From positions 1-23,619 of the forward strand of contig CAMLJR010000026.1 in assembly GCA_946480345.1 (NCBI GenBank): 23,619 nt of DNA, in the 5' to 3' direction. This document shows, piece by piece, positions 7,402 through 14,602 of the stretch. The stretch's first letter is position 1. Every line of letters starts with the position of its first letter. A program made the position numbers and the translations under genes. The notes below the pieces were generated by a model. It did not search any database and was not told where the DNA came from. It saw only the letters and a program-made list of their open reading frames with translations. The stretch is from an uncultured Spongiibacteraceae bacterium (lineage in GTDB: Bacteria > Pseudomonadota > Gammaproteobacteria > Pseudomonadales > CAMLJR01).

Positions 7402-8158
7402 GCTCGAGCGCTTCGTCGTCCGTATTTCTCGCAGGTTTGATGACGCGGCAGAACATCAGCCCCGCTTCGAACAACAGCCACATCGGCAGAGCCATCAGCG
7501 TTTGCGACAGCACATCGGGCGGCGATAACAAAGCGCCCGTTACGAAGCAGCCGACAATCACATACGAACGCTTTTTCGCTAGCGCCTCGACCGACGTGAT
7601 GCCGCTCCATACCAGCAACACCGTTGCGATCGGAATTTCGAATATCACGCCGAACGCGAATAGCATTTTCAATGCGGCATCGAGAAATTTGCTGATATCG
7701 GGTGTGTAGGCCACACCTTCGGGTGCGGCGCTGCTGAAAAAGCCAAAGATCAATGGGAACGCAACGTAGTAGGCGAACGCCATCCCCACGTAGAACAGCA
7801 GCACGCTCGATAAAAATAACGGAATCGCAAAACGTTTTTCGTGGCGATACAGGCCCGGCGCAATAAAGCTCCAGATTTGATACAGCAAATACGGCATCGA
7901 AACTAATAGAGCCACGACGAGCGTTAGTTTGAAAGGCGCGAAAAATGTGCTCGCCACTTCGGTTGCGATCATCGTGCTGCCAGCAGGGAGCAATCGGCGC
8001 AGCGGCTCGGAGAAAAACGCATAAATTGTGTTGCTGAACGGCAACAGCGCCGCGACCAGCACTGCGATCACAACCAGGCTGCGCATCAGCCGCGAGCGCA
8101 ATTCGGTCAAATGCTCGACCAATGGCATTGGTGTGTCGCCGGTTTCGGGTTTATTCAT
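7397..8158 (-). CDS. tatC: Twin-arginine translocase subunit TatC
   Basis: TatC is the six-helix inner-membrane receptor that, with TatB, recognises the twin-arginine signal peptides of folded export substrates. The 253 residues match the family. The cytoplasmic N-terminus carries LVEHLTELRSRL (13-24) with the conserved Glu15. The first periplasmic loop follows FFSEPLRRLLP, and the first cytoplasmic loop contains PGLYRHEKRF (101-110), whose Glu107 corresponds to the signal-peptide-binding Glu103 of E. coli. Its ATG overlaps the tatB TGA by four bases (ATGA), indicating translational coupling. It is the last gene of the minus-strand block and converges on dnaB. Confidence 0.97.
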   Translation of the reverse strand: MNKPETGDTPMPLVEHLTELRSRLMRSLVVIAVLVAALLPFSNTIYAFFSEPLRRLLPAGSTMIATEVASTFFAPFKLTLVVALLVSMPYLLYQIWSFIAPGLYRHEKRFAIPLFLSSVLLFYVGMAFAYYVAFPLIFGFFSSAAPEGVAYTPDISKFLDAALKMLFAFGVIFEIPIATVLLVWSGITSVEALAKKRSYVIVGCFVTGALLSPPDVLSQTLMALPMWLLFEAGLMFCRVIKPARNTDDEALEH

Positions 8159-8544
8159 GTCTGCGGCGAATTATCTTTCGTAACGGTCGTGGTGGGTGAA
8201 GCGGATGCAGGCTCGGGATTGTCGGCGGGCGCGATTACCGGTTGGTTGCGTTTCACGACATCGCTAACGTCGTATGGCAGACGCTCCAGTTCTTGCTGCG
8301 CGCCGCGCAGGTCGCTTTGCACATCTTTGAACGAATCGATAATCGACTGATTGTGCAGATCGCGTTTCAATTCATCGATACCGGCTTCGCGCTCGATGTC
8401 AGTGCGAATCTGATTGAAGCCGTGGCGAAATTTCGCGATACCGCGTGTCACCGACCGAATCACCTCGGGTAATTTCTCGGGACCGAACACCAGCAAACCG
8501 ACCACAAGGATCAGCAGTAGCTCCGAAAAACTTACATCGAACAT
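8155..8544 (-). CDS. tatB: Sec-independent translocase subunit TatB
   Basis: TatB forms the substrate-receptor complex with TatC. The 129-residue protein begins MFDVSFSELLLILVVGLLVF, a single N-terminal membrane helix containing the conserved early Glu8. The short hinge GPEKLP and an amphipathic helix follow. The remaining cytoplasmic part is long and charged (DIEREAGIDELKRDLHNQ and onward) and ends in a Pro/Ala/Thr-rich tail. The length and the GPEKLP motif separate it from TatA. It overlaps tatC by four bases and lies 35 bases after tatA. Confidence 0.95.
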   Translation of the reverse strand: MFDVSFSELLLILVVGLLVFGPEKLPEVIRSVTRGIAKFRHGFNQIRTDIEREAGIDELKRDLHNQSIIDSFKDVQSDLRGAQQELERLPYDVSDVVKRNQPVIAPADNPEPASASPTTTVTKDNSPQT

Positions 8545-8579
8545 GGCGGCTTACGCTGCGTTATTTTTACGAATCGTTT

Positions 8580-8804
8580 TCATTTTTGCTGATGGTCTTC
8601 GGCTTTAACGTTTTCCGCTTTGCCGTCGATCACCGTGCCATGCTGCTCTTGTTGTTCGATCGGTTTTGGCGGCTCGTCAGAAACATTTTTCTTGAAGCCT
8701 TTAATCGCAGCACCCAAATCGCCGCCGAAATCTTTCAGACGTTTGGTGCCGAAGAGTAAAAACACAATCGCTAGGATAACTAGAAGTTCGCCTAATCTGC
8801 CCAT
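8580..8804 (-). CDS. tatA: Sec-independent translocase subunit TatA
   Basis: TatA oligomerises to form the conducting element of the Tat translocon. The 74-residue protein starts [20 protein letters not shown], giving the N-terminal membrane helix, then the FGxxxLxxxG-like hinge [14 protein letters not shown], then an amphipathic helix and a charged Gln/Glu-rich tail. A longer in-frame reading to 8924 would run into hisE, and its extra residues do not resemble TatA. The ATG at 8802-8804 has a GAGG ribosome-binding site (8811-8814, 6 bases away), which decides the start. It lies 16 bases downstream of hisE. Confidence 0.95.
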   Translation of the reverse strand: MGRLGELLVILAIVFLLFGTKRLKDFGGDLGAAIKGFKKNVSDEPPKPIEQQEQHGTVIDGKAENVKAEDHQQK

Positions 8805-8820
8805 ATCAGACCTCGAGTAA

Positions 8821-9168
8821 TTAATTACTGACTTTGGTTTCGCGCGCGGCTTTTTCCGCGAGCCCGGATAAATCAAAGCGCCGCTCAAGCTCGCGCAATA
8901 CCGCACGATAGTCGCTGCCGACATGCGACAACATCACCAGCGTGTGAAACCACAAATCGGCGGTTTCATAAATCAGTGCCTCGTTATCGCCACTGATTGC
9001 CGCATCCTTCGCCGCAATAATTGTTTCAGCGCTTTCTTCGCCGATTTTTTTCAAAATCTTGTCGATGCCGTCGCTATGCAGTTTCGCGACATATGAGCTG
9101 TCGGGATTTGCGTCGCGTTTGCGCTGTTCGAGTACCTCGGTCAGCGCTGGCAAAATGTGATCGGTCAT
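8821..9168 (-). CDS. hisE: Phosphoribosyl-ATP pyrophosphatase
   Basis: HisE performs the second step of histidine biosynthesis, hydrolysing phosphoribosyl-ATP to phosphoribosyl-AMP and pyrophosphate. The 115 residues show the all-alpha MazG-like fold signature: GEESAE at 43-48 and ETADL at 68-72, the acidic residues that bind Mg2+. In enterics this activity is fused to HisI, whereas here it is a separate gene 26 bases after hisI, as in Pseudomonas. It sits between hisI and tatA in the minus-strand block. Confidence 0.95.
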   Translation of the reverse strand: MTDHILPALTEVLEQRKRDANPDSSYVAKLHSDGIDKILKKIGEESAETIIAAKDAAISGDNEALIYETADLWFHTLVMLSHVGSDYRAVLRELERRFDLSGLAEKAARETKVSN

Positions 9169-9194
9169 CGTGTTATCTCTTGGTGCGCCAGGCT

Positions 9195-9605
9195 TTAAAT
9201 TTCGTCGGCCCGATAAATCTGTTCAGGGTCTTTCAGCACGGGCTCGACAACCTGCCATTCGCCATCGCGCCACACGCGGTAAAAACAACTGCGTCTACCG
9301 GTATGACAGGCAATGCCGCCGCGCTGTTCAACTTTCAACACGATCACATCGCCATCGCAATCGAGCCGGAGCTCGCGCACGTCCTGTTGATGGCCGGATT
9401 CCTCGCCTTTGCGCCATAACTTTTGTCGCGAGCGCGACCAATACACGGCGCGAGCTTCCGTTGCGGTGAGCTGCAAGGCCTCGCGATTCATCCAGGCCAC
9501 CATCAATACATCGCCGGTATTGGCATCTTGCGCAATGGCGGGTACCAGGCCATGTGCATCCCAATGGACAGCTTCGAGCAGAGCGGTAGCGGAGGATTCA
9601 GACAT
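9195..9605 (-). CDS. hisI: Phosphoribosyl-AMP cyclohydrolase
   Basis: HisI is a zinc metalloenzyme that opens the adenine ring of phosphoribosyl-AMP, the third step of histidine biosynthesis, directly after HisE. In the 136 residues the metal site is clear: DCDGD at 82-86 and CHTGRRSC at 100-107, with Cys83, Cys100 and Cys107 as the expected zinc ligands. The motifs [11 protein letters not shown] and [14 protein letters not shown] are characteristic. It has no HisE fusion. A 75-base gap separates it from ubiB upstream and contains a candidate promoter. Confidence 0.96.
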   Translation of the reverse strand: MSESSATALLEAVHWDAHGLVPAIAQDANTGDVLMVAWMNREALQLTATEARAVYWSRSRQKLWRKGEESGHQQDVRELRLDCDGDVIVLKVEQRGGIACHTGRRSCFYRVWRDGEWQVVEPVLKDPEQIYRADEI

Positions 9606-9629
9606 GGTCGATCGGCACTAAAAACAGGC

Positions 9630-9653
9630 CGGCATTATGGCACAGGCATGCCG
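9630..9653 (-). promoter_or_regulatory. Candidate extended -10 promoter before hisI with inverted repeat
   Basis: On the minus strand TGCCATAAT (9634-9642) matches an extended -10 element, 28 bases or more upstream of the hisI ATG. No good -35 box is seen, which is acceptable for the extended type. The same segment carries the inverted repeat CGGCAT/ATGCCG (9630-9635, 9648-9653), whose left arm overlaps the -10 box. It could give hisI-hisE-tatABC expression independent of the upstream ubi genes. Confidence 0.45.
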
Positions 9654-9680
9654 TGGCTGTGCTCAGGCGCAGATGACGAT

Positions 9681-11291
9681 TCAGTAACGGTCATCGCGCA
9701 GCAACAGCAATGCCGCAGTGCCAAGACCGATCCAGCTCAATAGCGGTAGATCCCGCAGCGGGGCGAAACCATAAAGAAGGCTGGCGATGACGAGTACCAG
9801 TGCCCAGCGCAGAGATCGGTTGCGCGCGCGCACCGGCACAGCGACCGGTGGCGGCGGTAACGCCGGGGCCGCTAATCGGTTCAACACCTGATCGGGGACT
9901 TCCGGCAATTGTTCGAGCCAGCCGGGTAATTTGTGTTTAATTTTTTTCAGCAGATTGCGCGGCGAATAACGGTCGTGCAACCAATCTTCCACCAGCGGCG
10001 ACGCGGTACTCCACAAATCGAGTTGAGGATATAGCTCGCGGCCCAGACCTTCGATATTGAGCAGCGTTTTTTGCAGCAGCACCAACGATGGCTGCACGCG
10101 CATATCGAAACGGCGCGCGGTTTGAAATAAATAAACCAGTAATTGGCCGAACGAAATTTCACCGAGCGGTTTTTGAAAAACCGGTTCGCAGACGGTGCGA
10201 ATCGCGGCTTCGAATTCATTCACGCGCGTGTAAGGCGGCACCCAGCCGCATTCGACATGCAGCTGCGCGACTTCGTGATAATCGCGGCGAAAAATGGCGT
10301 GCAGATTACGCGCGAGATAGTACTGATCGAATTCGGTGAGCGTGCCCATGATCGCGCAATCGATGCCGATATATTGCGGTCGCTCGGGATTTTCGTACGA
10401 CACGAAAATATTGCCCGGATGCATATCGGCATGAAAGAAACTGTCGCGCAGCACCTGCGTGAAAAAGATCTCGACGCCGCGCTCGGCGAGCACACGCATA
10501 TTGATGCCATGCGCGCGCAGCGCCTCGATATCGGTCACCGGCATGCCGTGTATGCGTTCGAGCACGAGCACGTTCACACGCGTGTAATCCCAAAATACTT
10601 CAGGCACGTAGAGCAAATCGGATTCGATCCAATTGCGACGTAATTGCGCGGTGTTCGCGCCTTCGCGGCGCAGATCGAGTTCGTCGAGAATCGTCAGCTC
10701 GTATTCCTCGACGATTTCGACCGGCCGCAAGCGCTCGCCATCGGGCAGATAACGCTGGGCGAGACGCGCCAGGGTGTAGAGCAATGCGATATCTTCGCGA
10801 ATCGTTTCGCCGATGCCGGGCCGCAACACTTTCACGACGACATCGCGACCCGGTTCGTTGCCATTTCCATGCAGGCGCGCCGGATGCACCTGCGCGATCG
10901 ACGCGGATGCCATCGGTTGCGGATCGAATTCGGCAAACAGCGTTGTCACCGGCGCGCCGAGCGCCTCCTCGATAATCGCCACGGCGAGATCGTTGCCGAA
11001 TGGCGGCACCTGATCTTGCAGCTTCGCCAACTCGTCGGCGATATCCGGCGGCAGCAGATCGCGACGCGTCGATAGCAGCTGGCCGAACTTGATGAAAATC
11101 GGCCCCAGCGATTCGAGCGTGAGACGCAGACGAATCGCGCGATTCAAACGCGGTGCGGGTAATAGGCGCAGCGGCGAATATCTAACGATATGGCTCAGCG
11201 GCGCCGGTAATTCATGCGCCTCGATCAGCAAATCGAGGCGGTAGCGCGCAGTAGCGGCGATGATGGTGAGAGCGCGGCGCAGTCGATTCAT
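9681..11291 (-). CDS. ubiB: Ubiquinone biosynthesis protein UbiB (atypical kinase)
   Basis: UbiB belongs to the ABC1/ADCK/UbiB protein-kinase-like family. It has ATPase activity and supports ubiquinone biosynthesis at the inner membrane, probably by handling lipid intermediates. The 536 residues show the family signature KFGQ at 68-71, the Ala-rich ASASIAQVH segment (128-136) replacing a normal glycine-rich loop, Lys154, the catalytic-loop-like HADMHPGN (287-294) and Asp311 in place of the DFG aspartate. Two hydrophobic helices near the C-terminus (about 493-530) anchor it in the membrane. Its ATG overlaps the ubiJ stop (ATGA), so it is coupled to ubiJ. Confidence 0.96.
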   Translation of the reverse strand: MNRLRRALTIIAATARYRLDLLIEAHELPAPLSHIVRYSPLRLLPAPRLNRAIRLRLTLESLGPIFIKFGQLLSTRRDLLPPDIADELAKLQDQVPPFGNDLAVAIIEEALGAPVTTLFAEFDPQPMASASIAQVHPARLHGNGNEPGRDVVVKVLRPGIGETIREDIALLYTLARLAQRYLPDGERLRPVEIVEEYELTILDELDLRREGANTAQLRRNWIESDLLYVPEVFWDYTRVNVLVLERIHGMPVTDIEALRAHGINMRVLAERGVEIFFTQVLRDSFFHADMHPGNIFVSYENPERPQYIGIDCAIMGTLTEFDQYYLARNLHAIFRRDYHEVAQLHVECGWVPPYTRVNEFEAAIRTVCEPVFQKPLGEISFGQLLVYLFQTARRFDMRVQPSLVLLQKTLLNIEGLGRELYPQLDLWSTASPLVEDWLHDRYSPRNLLKKIKHKLPGWLEQLPEVPDQVLNRLAAPALPPPPVAVPVRARNRSLRWALVLVIASLLYGFAPLRDLPLLSWIGLGTAALLLLRDDRY

Positions 11292-11941
11292 GATTGAGAG
11301 GCGGTGCGCTCCGTGATTTTTTTCTGCAAATTGGCGGCGCGCGCGATTAATTGTTCGGTACGCGCATGCAGCTGCGATACATCCTGCTGGAATTGCTCAG
11401 CCTGCCAGCGCCGCGCGAGATACGGATTTTCTTCCTGCATGTAATCGCGCACCTGACGTTGCAGGCTGTTGGCCGCATCGCGGAACAAGCGCTGGCCGAA
11501 CCGCAGCGATTGCGCGAATTGATGGCCGACGACATCACCGAATACGCGAGTCAGCGGTGCTTCCCAATCGAAGTCGAGATCGGCCGCGATATCGCGCAGG
11601 CGCAGCAGCGCTTTGCTGTCGCCGCGCACTCGCATGTTGCCGTTGATCAGCGTGGCGCCGGGATCGTTGCTGTGCAGCAACTCTACATAATCGTCGCCAT
11701 TGCCGCTCAATGCGGCGGTGATTTCACCGTCCCAACGCGAGGCGAGTTGCACGCCGTCGCTGTGCGGAATCAGAAAAATATCGACGGTCGGGCGCGTGCA
11801 TTCCAGATGAAAAACTTGTCCGGATAATGCGGCGAGTTTTTGTCGGCTGGCGGGGTCGAGTTTCAACGCCGTATTCAGCGCGCGCTCGAATGTCGCAAAT
11901 GCCGCTGTTTTTATCGTGGGGCCGAACAGGTTATCGAGCAT
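11288..11941 (-). CDS. ubiJ: Ubiquinone biosynthesis accessory factor UbiJ
   Basis: UbiJ (formerly YigP) is a lipid-binding SCP2-type accessory factor that, with UbiK, organises the soluble Ubi enzyme complex. The 217 residues have an N-terminal SCP2-like region (about 15-115) containing [20 protein letters not shown] and [13 protein letters not shown]. The C-terminus has a predicted coiled coil, [19 protein letters not shown]. The length and the gene order ubiE-ubiJ-ubiB are standard for gammaproteobacteria. The last four bases overlap ubiB. The 53-base gap from ubiE is AT-rich relative to its neighbours. Confidence 0.93.
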   Translation of the reverse strand: MLDNLFGPTIKTAAFATFERALNTALKLDPASRQKLAALSGQVFHLECTRPTVDIFLIPHSDGVQLASRWDGEITAALSGNGDDYVELLHSNDPGATLINGNMRVRGDSKALLRLRDIAADLDFDWEAPLTRVFGDVVGHQFAQSLRFGQRLFRDAANSLQRQVRDYMQEENPYLARRWQAEQFQQDVSQLHARTEQLIARAANLQKKITERTASQS

Positions 11942-11994
11942 TGCAAATACTCACGTTATATTCATGCATGCTGTATTCGTACATCGTATATGCG

Positions 11995-12744
11995 CTACGG
12001 TTTCAGGCCGCGATGCAGCGCGACGATGCCGCCCGTCATGTTGAAATATTCGCTGCGCGCGAAGCCGGCGTTTTGCATCATCTGCTTCAGCGTTTCCTGA
12101 TCGGGATGCATCCGGATGCTTTCGGCGAGATAGCGATAGCTATCGGCATCGTTCGCAAATAATTTGCCGAGCATTGGCAGCGCGGTGAACGAATACGTGT
12201 CGTACAGTTTGCCGAGCGCGGCGCTTTGCGGTTTTGAAAATTCGAGTACGAGTAAACGACCGCCCGGTTTTAAAACACGCAGCATCGAACGCAGCGCGGC
12301 ATCTTTATCGGTCACGTTACGCAAGCCGAACGCAATGCTGACGCAATCGAAATAATTATCGGGAAACGGCAGGCATTCGGCATTGGCCTGCACATATTCG
12401 ACATTGCCGACGATGCCTTTATCGATCAATTTATCGCGGCCCACTTTCAGCATCGAATCGTTGATGTCGGCGAGAACGACTTTACCTTCGCGGCCGACGA
12501 TGCGGCTGAACTTCGCGGTTAGATCGCCAGTGCCACCGGCAATATCGAGCACTTTATTGCCGGGGCGCACGCCGGATAATTCGATCGTGAAGCGTTTCCA
12601 TAAGCGATGTACGCCGCCGGACATCAGATCGTTCATCAGATCGTATTTCGCTGCGACCGAATGGAACACGCCGGCGACAAGTTTTACTTTCTCTTTCGCA
12701 TCGACAGTTTTGTAACCGAAATGCGTGGTGTTTTCGTCGTTCAT
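11995..12744 (-). CDS. ubiE: Demethylmenaquinone/2-methoxy-6-polyprenyl-1,4-benzoquinol methyltransferase
   Basis: UbiE is the S-adenosylmethionine-dependent C-methyltransferase of ubiquinone (and, where present, menaquinone) biosynthesis. Starting at ATG 12744 the protein has 249 residues, matching the family (251 in E. coli). The Ubie signature [18 protein letters not shown] lies at 34-51, the SAM-binding motif I is DIAGGTGD at 67-74, and the acidic end of strand 2 is at LADI (91-94). A TTG at 12771 would add nine residues and overlaps the upstream stop. I prefer 12744 because AGGA (12752-12755) lies 7 bases before it. It follows dopE by 23 bases. Confidence 0.96.
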   Translation of the reverse strand: MNDENTTHFGYKTVDAKEKVKLVAGVFHSVAAKYDLMNDLMSGGVHRLWKRFTIELSGVRPGNKVLDIAGGTGDLTAKFSRIVGREGKVVLADINDSMLKVGRDKLIDKGIVGNVEYVQANAECLPFPDNYFDCVSIAFGLRNVTDKDAALRSMLRVLKPGGRLLVLEFSKPQSAALGKLYDTYSFTALPMLGKLFANDADSYRYLAESIRMHPDQETLKQMMQNAGFARSEYFNMTGGIVALHRGLKP

Positions 12745-12767
12745 GATCTGATCCTGATTAGGCGCGT

Positions 12768-13403
12768 TCAAATACCGAGTTCGTCGCGCATTTGTTTCAT
12801 GCGGCGTTTATTTTCTTCGCGGCTCAGCGGTGTCGTAATTTCCTGCGGCAGCGCTTTGGGTAGCGGCAGGTCGATTTGTTCGCCGTTCAATAGGCGCTCG
12901 ATCAATAATTCGTAATTGCGTTTGAATACGGGAAATGCGATGTGCTCGGGATTATTCGCGAGAAAAAACCAATCGGTTTCGACGCCCGCGCGATACACAA
13001 TCGGATGGCTCCAGCGCTGCTCGCGTTTCGGTTGCGGCGCGCGGCACGCTTCGACATACGCCGCATGCGCATCGAGTAAACCCAGCTCGTGCGGTGCGGG
13101 ATCGCAAAATTGTCGCAGCGAATGAATATTTGGTAAAAATTCGGATTGCTTGATCGCGCGTCGCACACCTGCACGCAAACGCGCCGGCGTTAAATCGCAC
13201 AGCGCATGCAGCCACAGTTGTTTTGCCATTGCGAGTTGCTGCGCATCGGCAAATGCTTTGCGAAATTGATTGTGATAAGCGAGTTCGAGCTCGGTAAAAA
13301 TCTGATTGATGGCGTCGATGTGTTCGGAGGTGGGCTCGGCGGCTGTGCGCGTATTCATGGATTCACGCTCGCTTGACTTATGCTTGCTCAATTCAGGTGC
13401 CAT
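12768..13403 (-). CDS. dopE: Lambda P-like DnaB helicase loader (DopE)
   Basis: This 211-residue protein resembles phage lambda replication protein P, which strips and loads the host DnaB ring at the phage origin. Matching features in order are a helical region [19 protein letters not shown] (29-47), the segment [20 protein letters not shown] (61-80), [12 protein letters not shown] (89-100, compare FLPSPGQFVAWC as I recall it for lambda P), and [13 protein letters not shown]. Next comes [13 protein letters not shown] with a following LPLPKALP (about 165-186), like the RINRGEAIPEPVKQLP region of lambda P. The charged C-terminus is [13 protein letters not shown]. Its location in a housekeeping operon and its pairing with dopC match the domesticated lambda O/P-derived loader pair described by Brezellec and colleagues. 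The ATG at 13403 overlaps the dopC stop by 11 bases. ATG 13358 (196 residues) is an equally possible start, and neither has a strong ribosome-binding site. There is no Walker motif, so it is not a DnaC-type ATPase. Confidence 0.85.
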   Translation of the reverse strand: MAPELSKHKSSERESMNTRTAAEPTSEHIDAINQIFTELELAYHNQFRKAFADAQQLAMAKQLWLHALCDLTPARLRAGVRRAIKQSEFLPNIHSLRQFCDPAPHELGLLDAHAAYVEACRAPQPKREQRWSHPIVYRAGVETDWFFLANNPEHIAFPVFKRNYELLIERLLNGEQIDLPLPKALPQEITTPLSREENKRRMKQMRDELGI

Positions 13404-14493
13404 CGACGAGGCCCGCCGCCCAGCTGCGGTCGGTGAGTCGTTCGAATGCGTTGGCCGGTTGTGCGCCGCCAACAGTGTTTGCAAGTCCTGCACGCGCGGT
13501 GCCTCCGAGATGATGACGAGTTGCCCACTGATATTTCACGTGCTGCAGGAATTTGGTATTCCACGAGCGTTGCACGCTGCCCGCATCGCGCCAGAACAAA
13601 ATAAATTCCGGTAACAGTTCGCACGCGAACGCGATGTCGATATTTGCCATCCGCAGAATATCGTAGACATCTTCGTTCGGTTGCCAGTTCGGTGAAATGG
13701 GGCGCGGTTCGAGTTCGTGTTCGAGCGCATTTTCGTAGCGCGCCCACTGCCGGCGAATATGCGCGATGAATTTCGAATTCCAGGTTCCATCGCTATCGCC
13801 GCGTTCGCGCCAGTACAACACAAATTCCGGCACCGCATCGTCGATGAAATCGTGGCTGATGCCGCTGCGCTCGAGAATCTGCAGCGCATCGGCGCTCGGA
13901 TACCAGGTGCCCTGCGGTGCGACTGGCGCGCGCTGCGTTTCGACCGCTTGTTGTTGCTGCAGACGCCAGGCGCGCAATACGTGCTGACGAAAACGGCTGC
14001 TCCAGGCATGGCTGACTTCGCCGCGTTCACGCCAGTACAAAACGAAATCTTCGAGCTGCTTGAGAGAGAAATCGCGCGCAATACCGTGATTCAGCGCGAG
14101 CAATTGCAACAGGTCTTCGTCGGGGTACCAGCTTTCGGCGAGCAGACCCGCTGCGCCGGGCCGCACGGGTATCGGTTGTGAACGCGTTTCGGGTTGTTTG
14201 GCGGCGCCGAAGCTGAAGCGTAAGAAATCGGAGTTATGCAGTGGCGCCGAATCGATCTGCAACACGCCTTTGTCGGCGAGATTTTTACTGACGCGCTGCA
14301 ATTCGCGCCGATCCCAGAACGGCAGCAGTTGTTCAAGCGTCGTCACTTCGACTTCGACCCAATGCGAGCGCCGCGCCGGCTGACTCACGCTCAGATCGTG
14401 CAGCAGATGCAGCAGAATCGCTTCTTCAACGCCGATGGTTGCGGCTAAAGAGGGCGAAAAAACCAGCATGCGCTCGGGAACGAGTAGCGTCAT
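13393..14493 (-). CDS. dopC: Replication protein with three DnaT-type domains (DopC)
   Basis: Taken from ATG 14493 the product has 366 residues. The N-terminal part (about 9-100) looks like a winged-helix module (FSPSLAATIGVEEAILLHLL, then LADKGVLQI and FLRFSFG), as in lambda O-type replication proteins. Three tandem copies of one domain follow at about 122-176, 197-250 and 270-323. Each begins with Trp-aromatic/Gln-Pro (WYPDEDLL, WYPSADAL, WQPNEDVY), contains a core EFVLYWRERG-type motif and ends with W-S/N-S/T-K/R-F and a final Trp. This pattern matches the C-terminal single-strand-DNA-binding domain of DnaT, the E. coli primosome protein. A Gly/Ala linker leads to a C-terminal peptide, [17 protein letters not shown]. 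It heads the minus-strand block and is followed directly by dopE. I infer a role in DnaB loading at the origin or at restart. The reading frame stays open upstream to 14757, inside radA, so the start is uncertain. Confidence 0.82.
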   Translation of the reverse strand: MTLLVPERMLVFSPSLAATIGVEEAILLHLLHDLSVSQPARRSHWVEVEVTTLEQLLPFWDRRELQRVSKNLADKGVLQIDSAPLHNSDFLRFSFGAAKQPETRSQPIPVRPGAAGLLAESWYPDEDLLQLLALNHGIARDFSLKQLEDFVLYWRERGEVSHAWSSRFRQHVLRAWRLQQQQAVETQRAPVAPQGTWYPSADALQILERSGISHDFIDDAVPEFVLYWRERGDSDGTWNSKFIAHIRRQWARYENALEHELEPRPISPNWQPNEDVYDILRMANIDIAFACELLPEFILFWRDAGSVQRSWNTKFLQHVKYQWATRHHLGGTARAGLANTVGGAQPANAFERLTDRSWAAGLVDGT

Positions 14494-14523
14494 GAGCGAG
14501 AGTACGAACCCTGTTGAGGAATG

Positions 14524-14548
14524 AGCGGCGATTGTACGGATCGCCGCT
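14524..14548. promoter_or_regulatory. Perfect 9-bp inverted repeat in the dopC-radA divergent region
   Basis: AGCGGCGAT (14524-14532), a 7-base spacer TGTACGG and ATCGCCGCT (14540-14548) form a perfect inverted repeat. It lies 31 bases upstream of the dopC start and 54 bases upstream of radA. A -10-like TACAAT on the minus strand (14531-14536) lies inside it, so it could be an operator controlling dopC, or a 5' hairpin in a transcript started further upstream. No -35 box is convincing. Confidence 0.55.
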
Positions 14549-14571
14549 GTGAGGTGCCAGCCGCGCTCGGT

Positions 14572-14577
14572 TAATAT
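14572..14577 (+). promoter_or_regulatory. Possible -10 box of radA
   Basis: TAATAT lies 25 bases upstream of the radA ATG. The hexamer 17 bases further upstream (GTGAGG) is a poor -35 match, so this is a weak call. The radA ribosome-binding site GGAG (14594-14597) is clear, 5 bases before the ATG. Confidence 0.35.
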
Positions 14578-14602
14578 GCCGATCTCTTGAAGCGGAGCAA
14601 TC

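Noticed and set aside
12768..14493. Prophage remnant containing lambda O/P-like genes
   Set aside because: No integrase, repressor, structural genes or attachment repeats are nearby, the flanking genes are housekeeping, and the genes are tightly packed in the operon. Domestication is the better reading.
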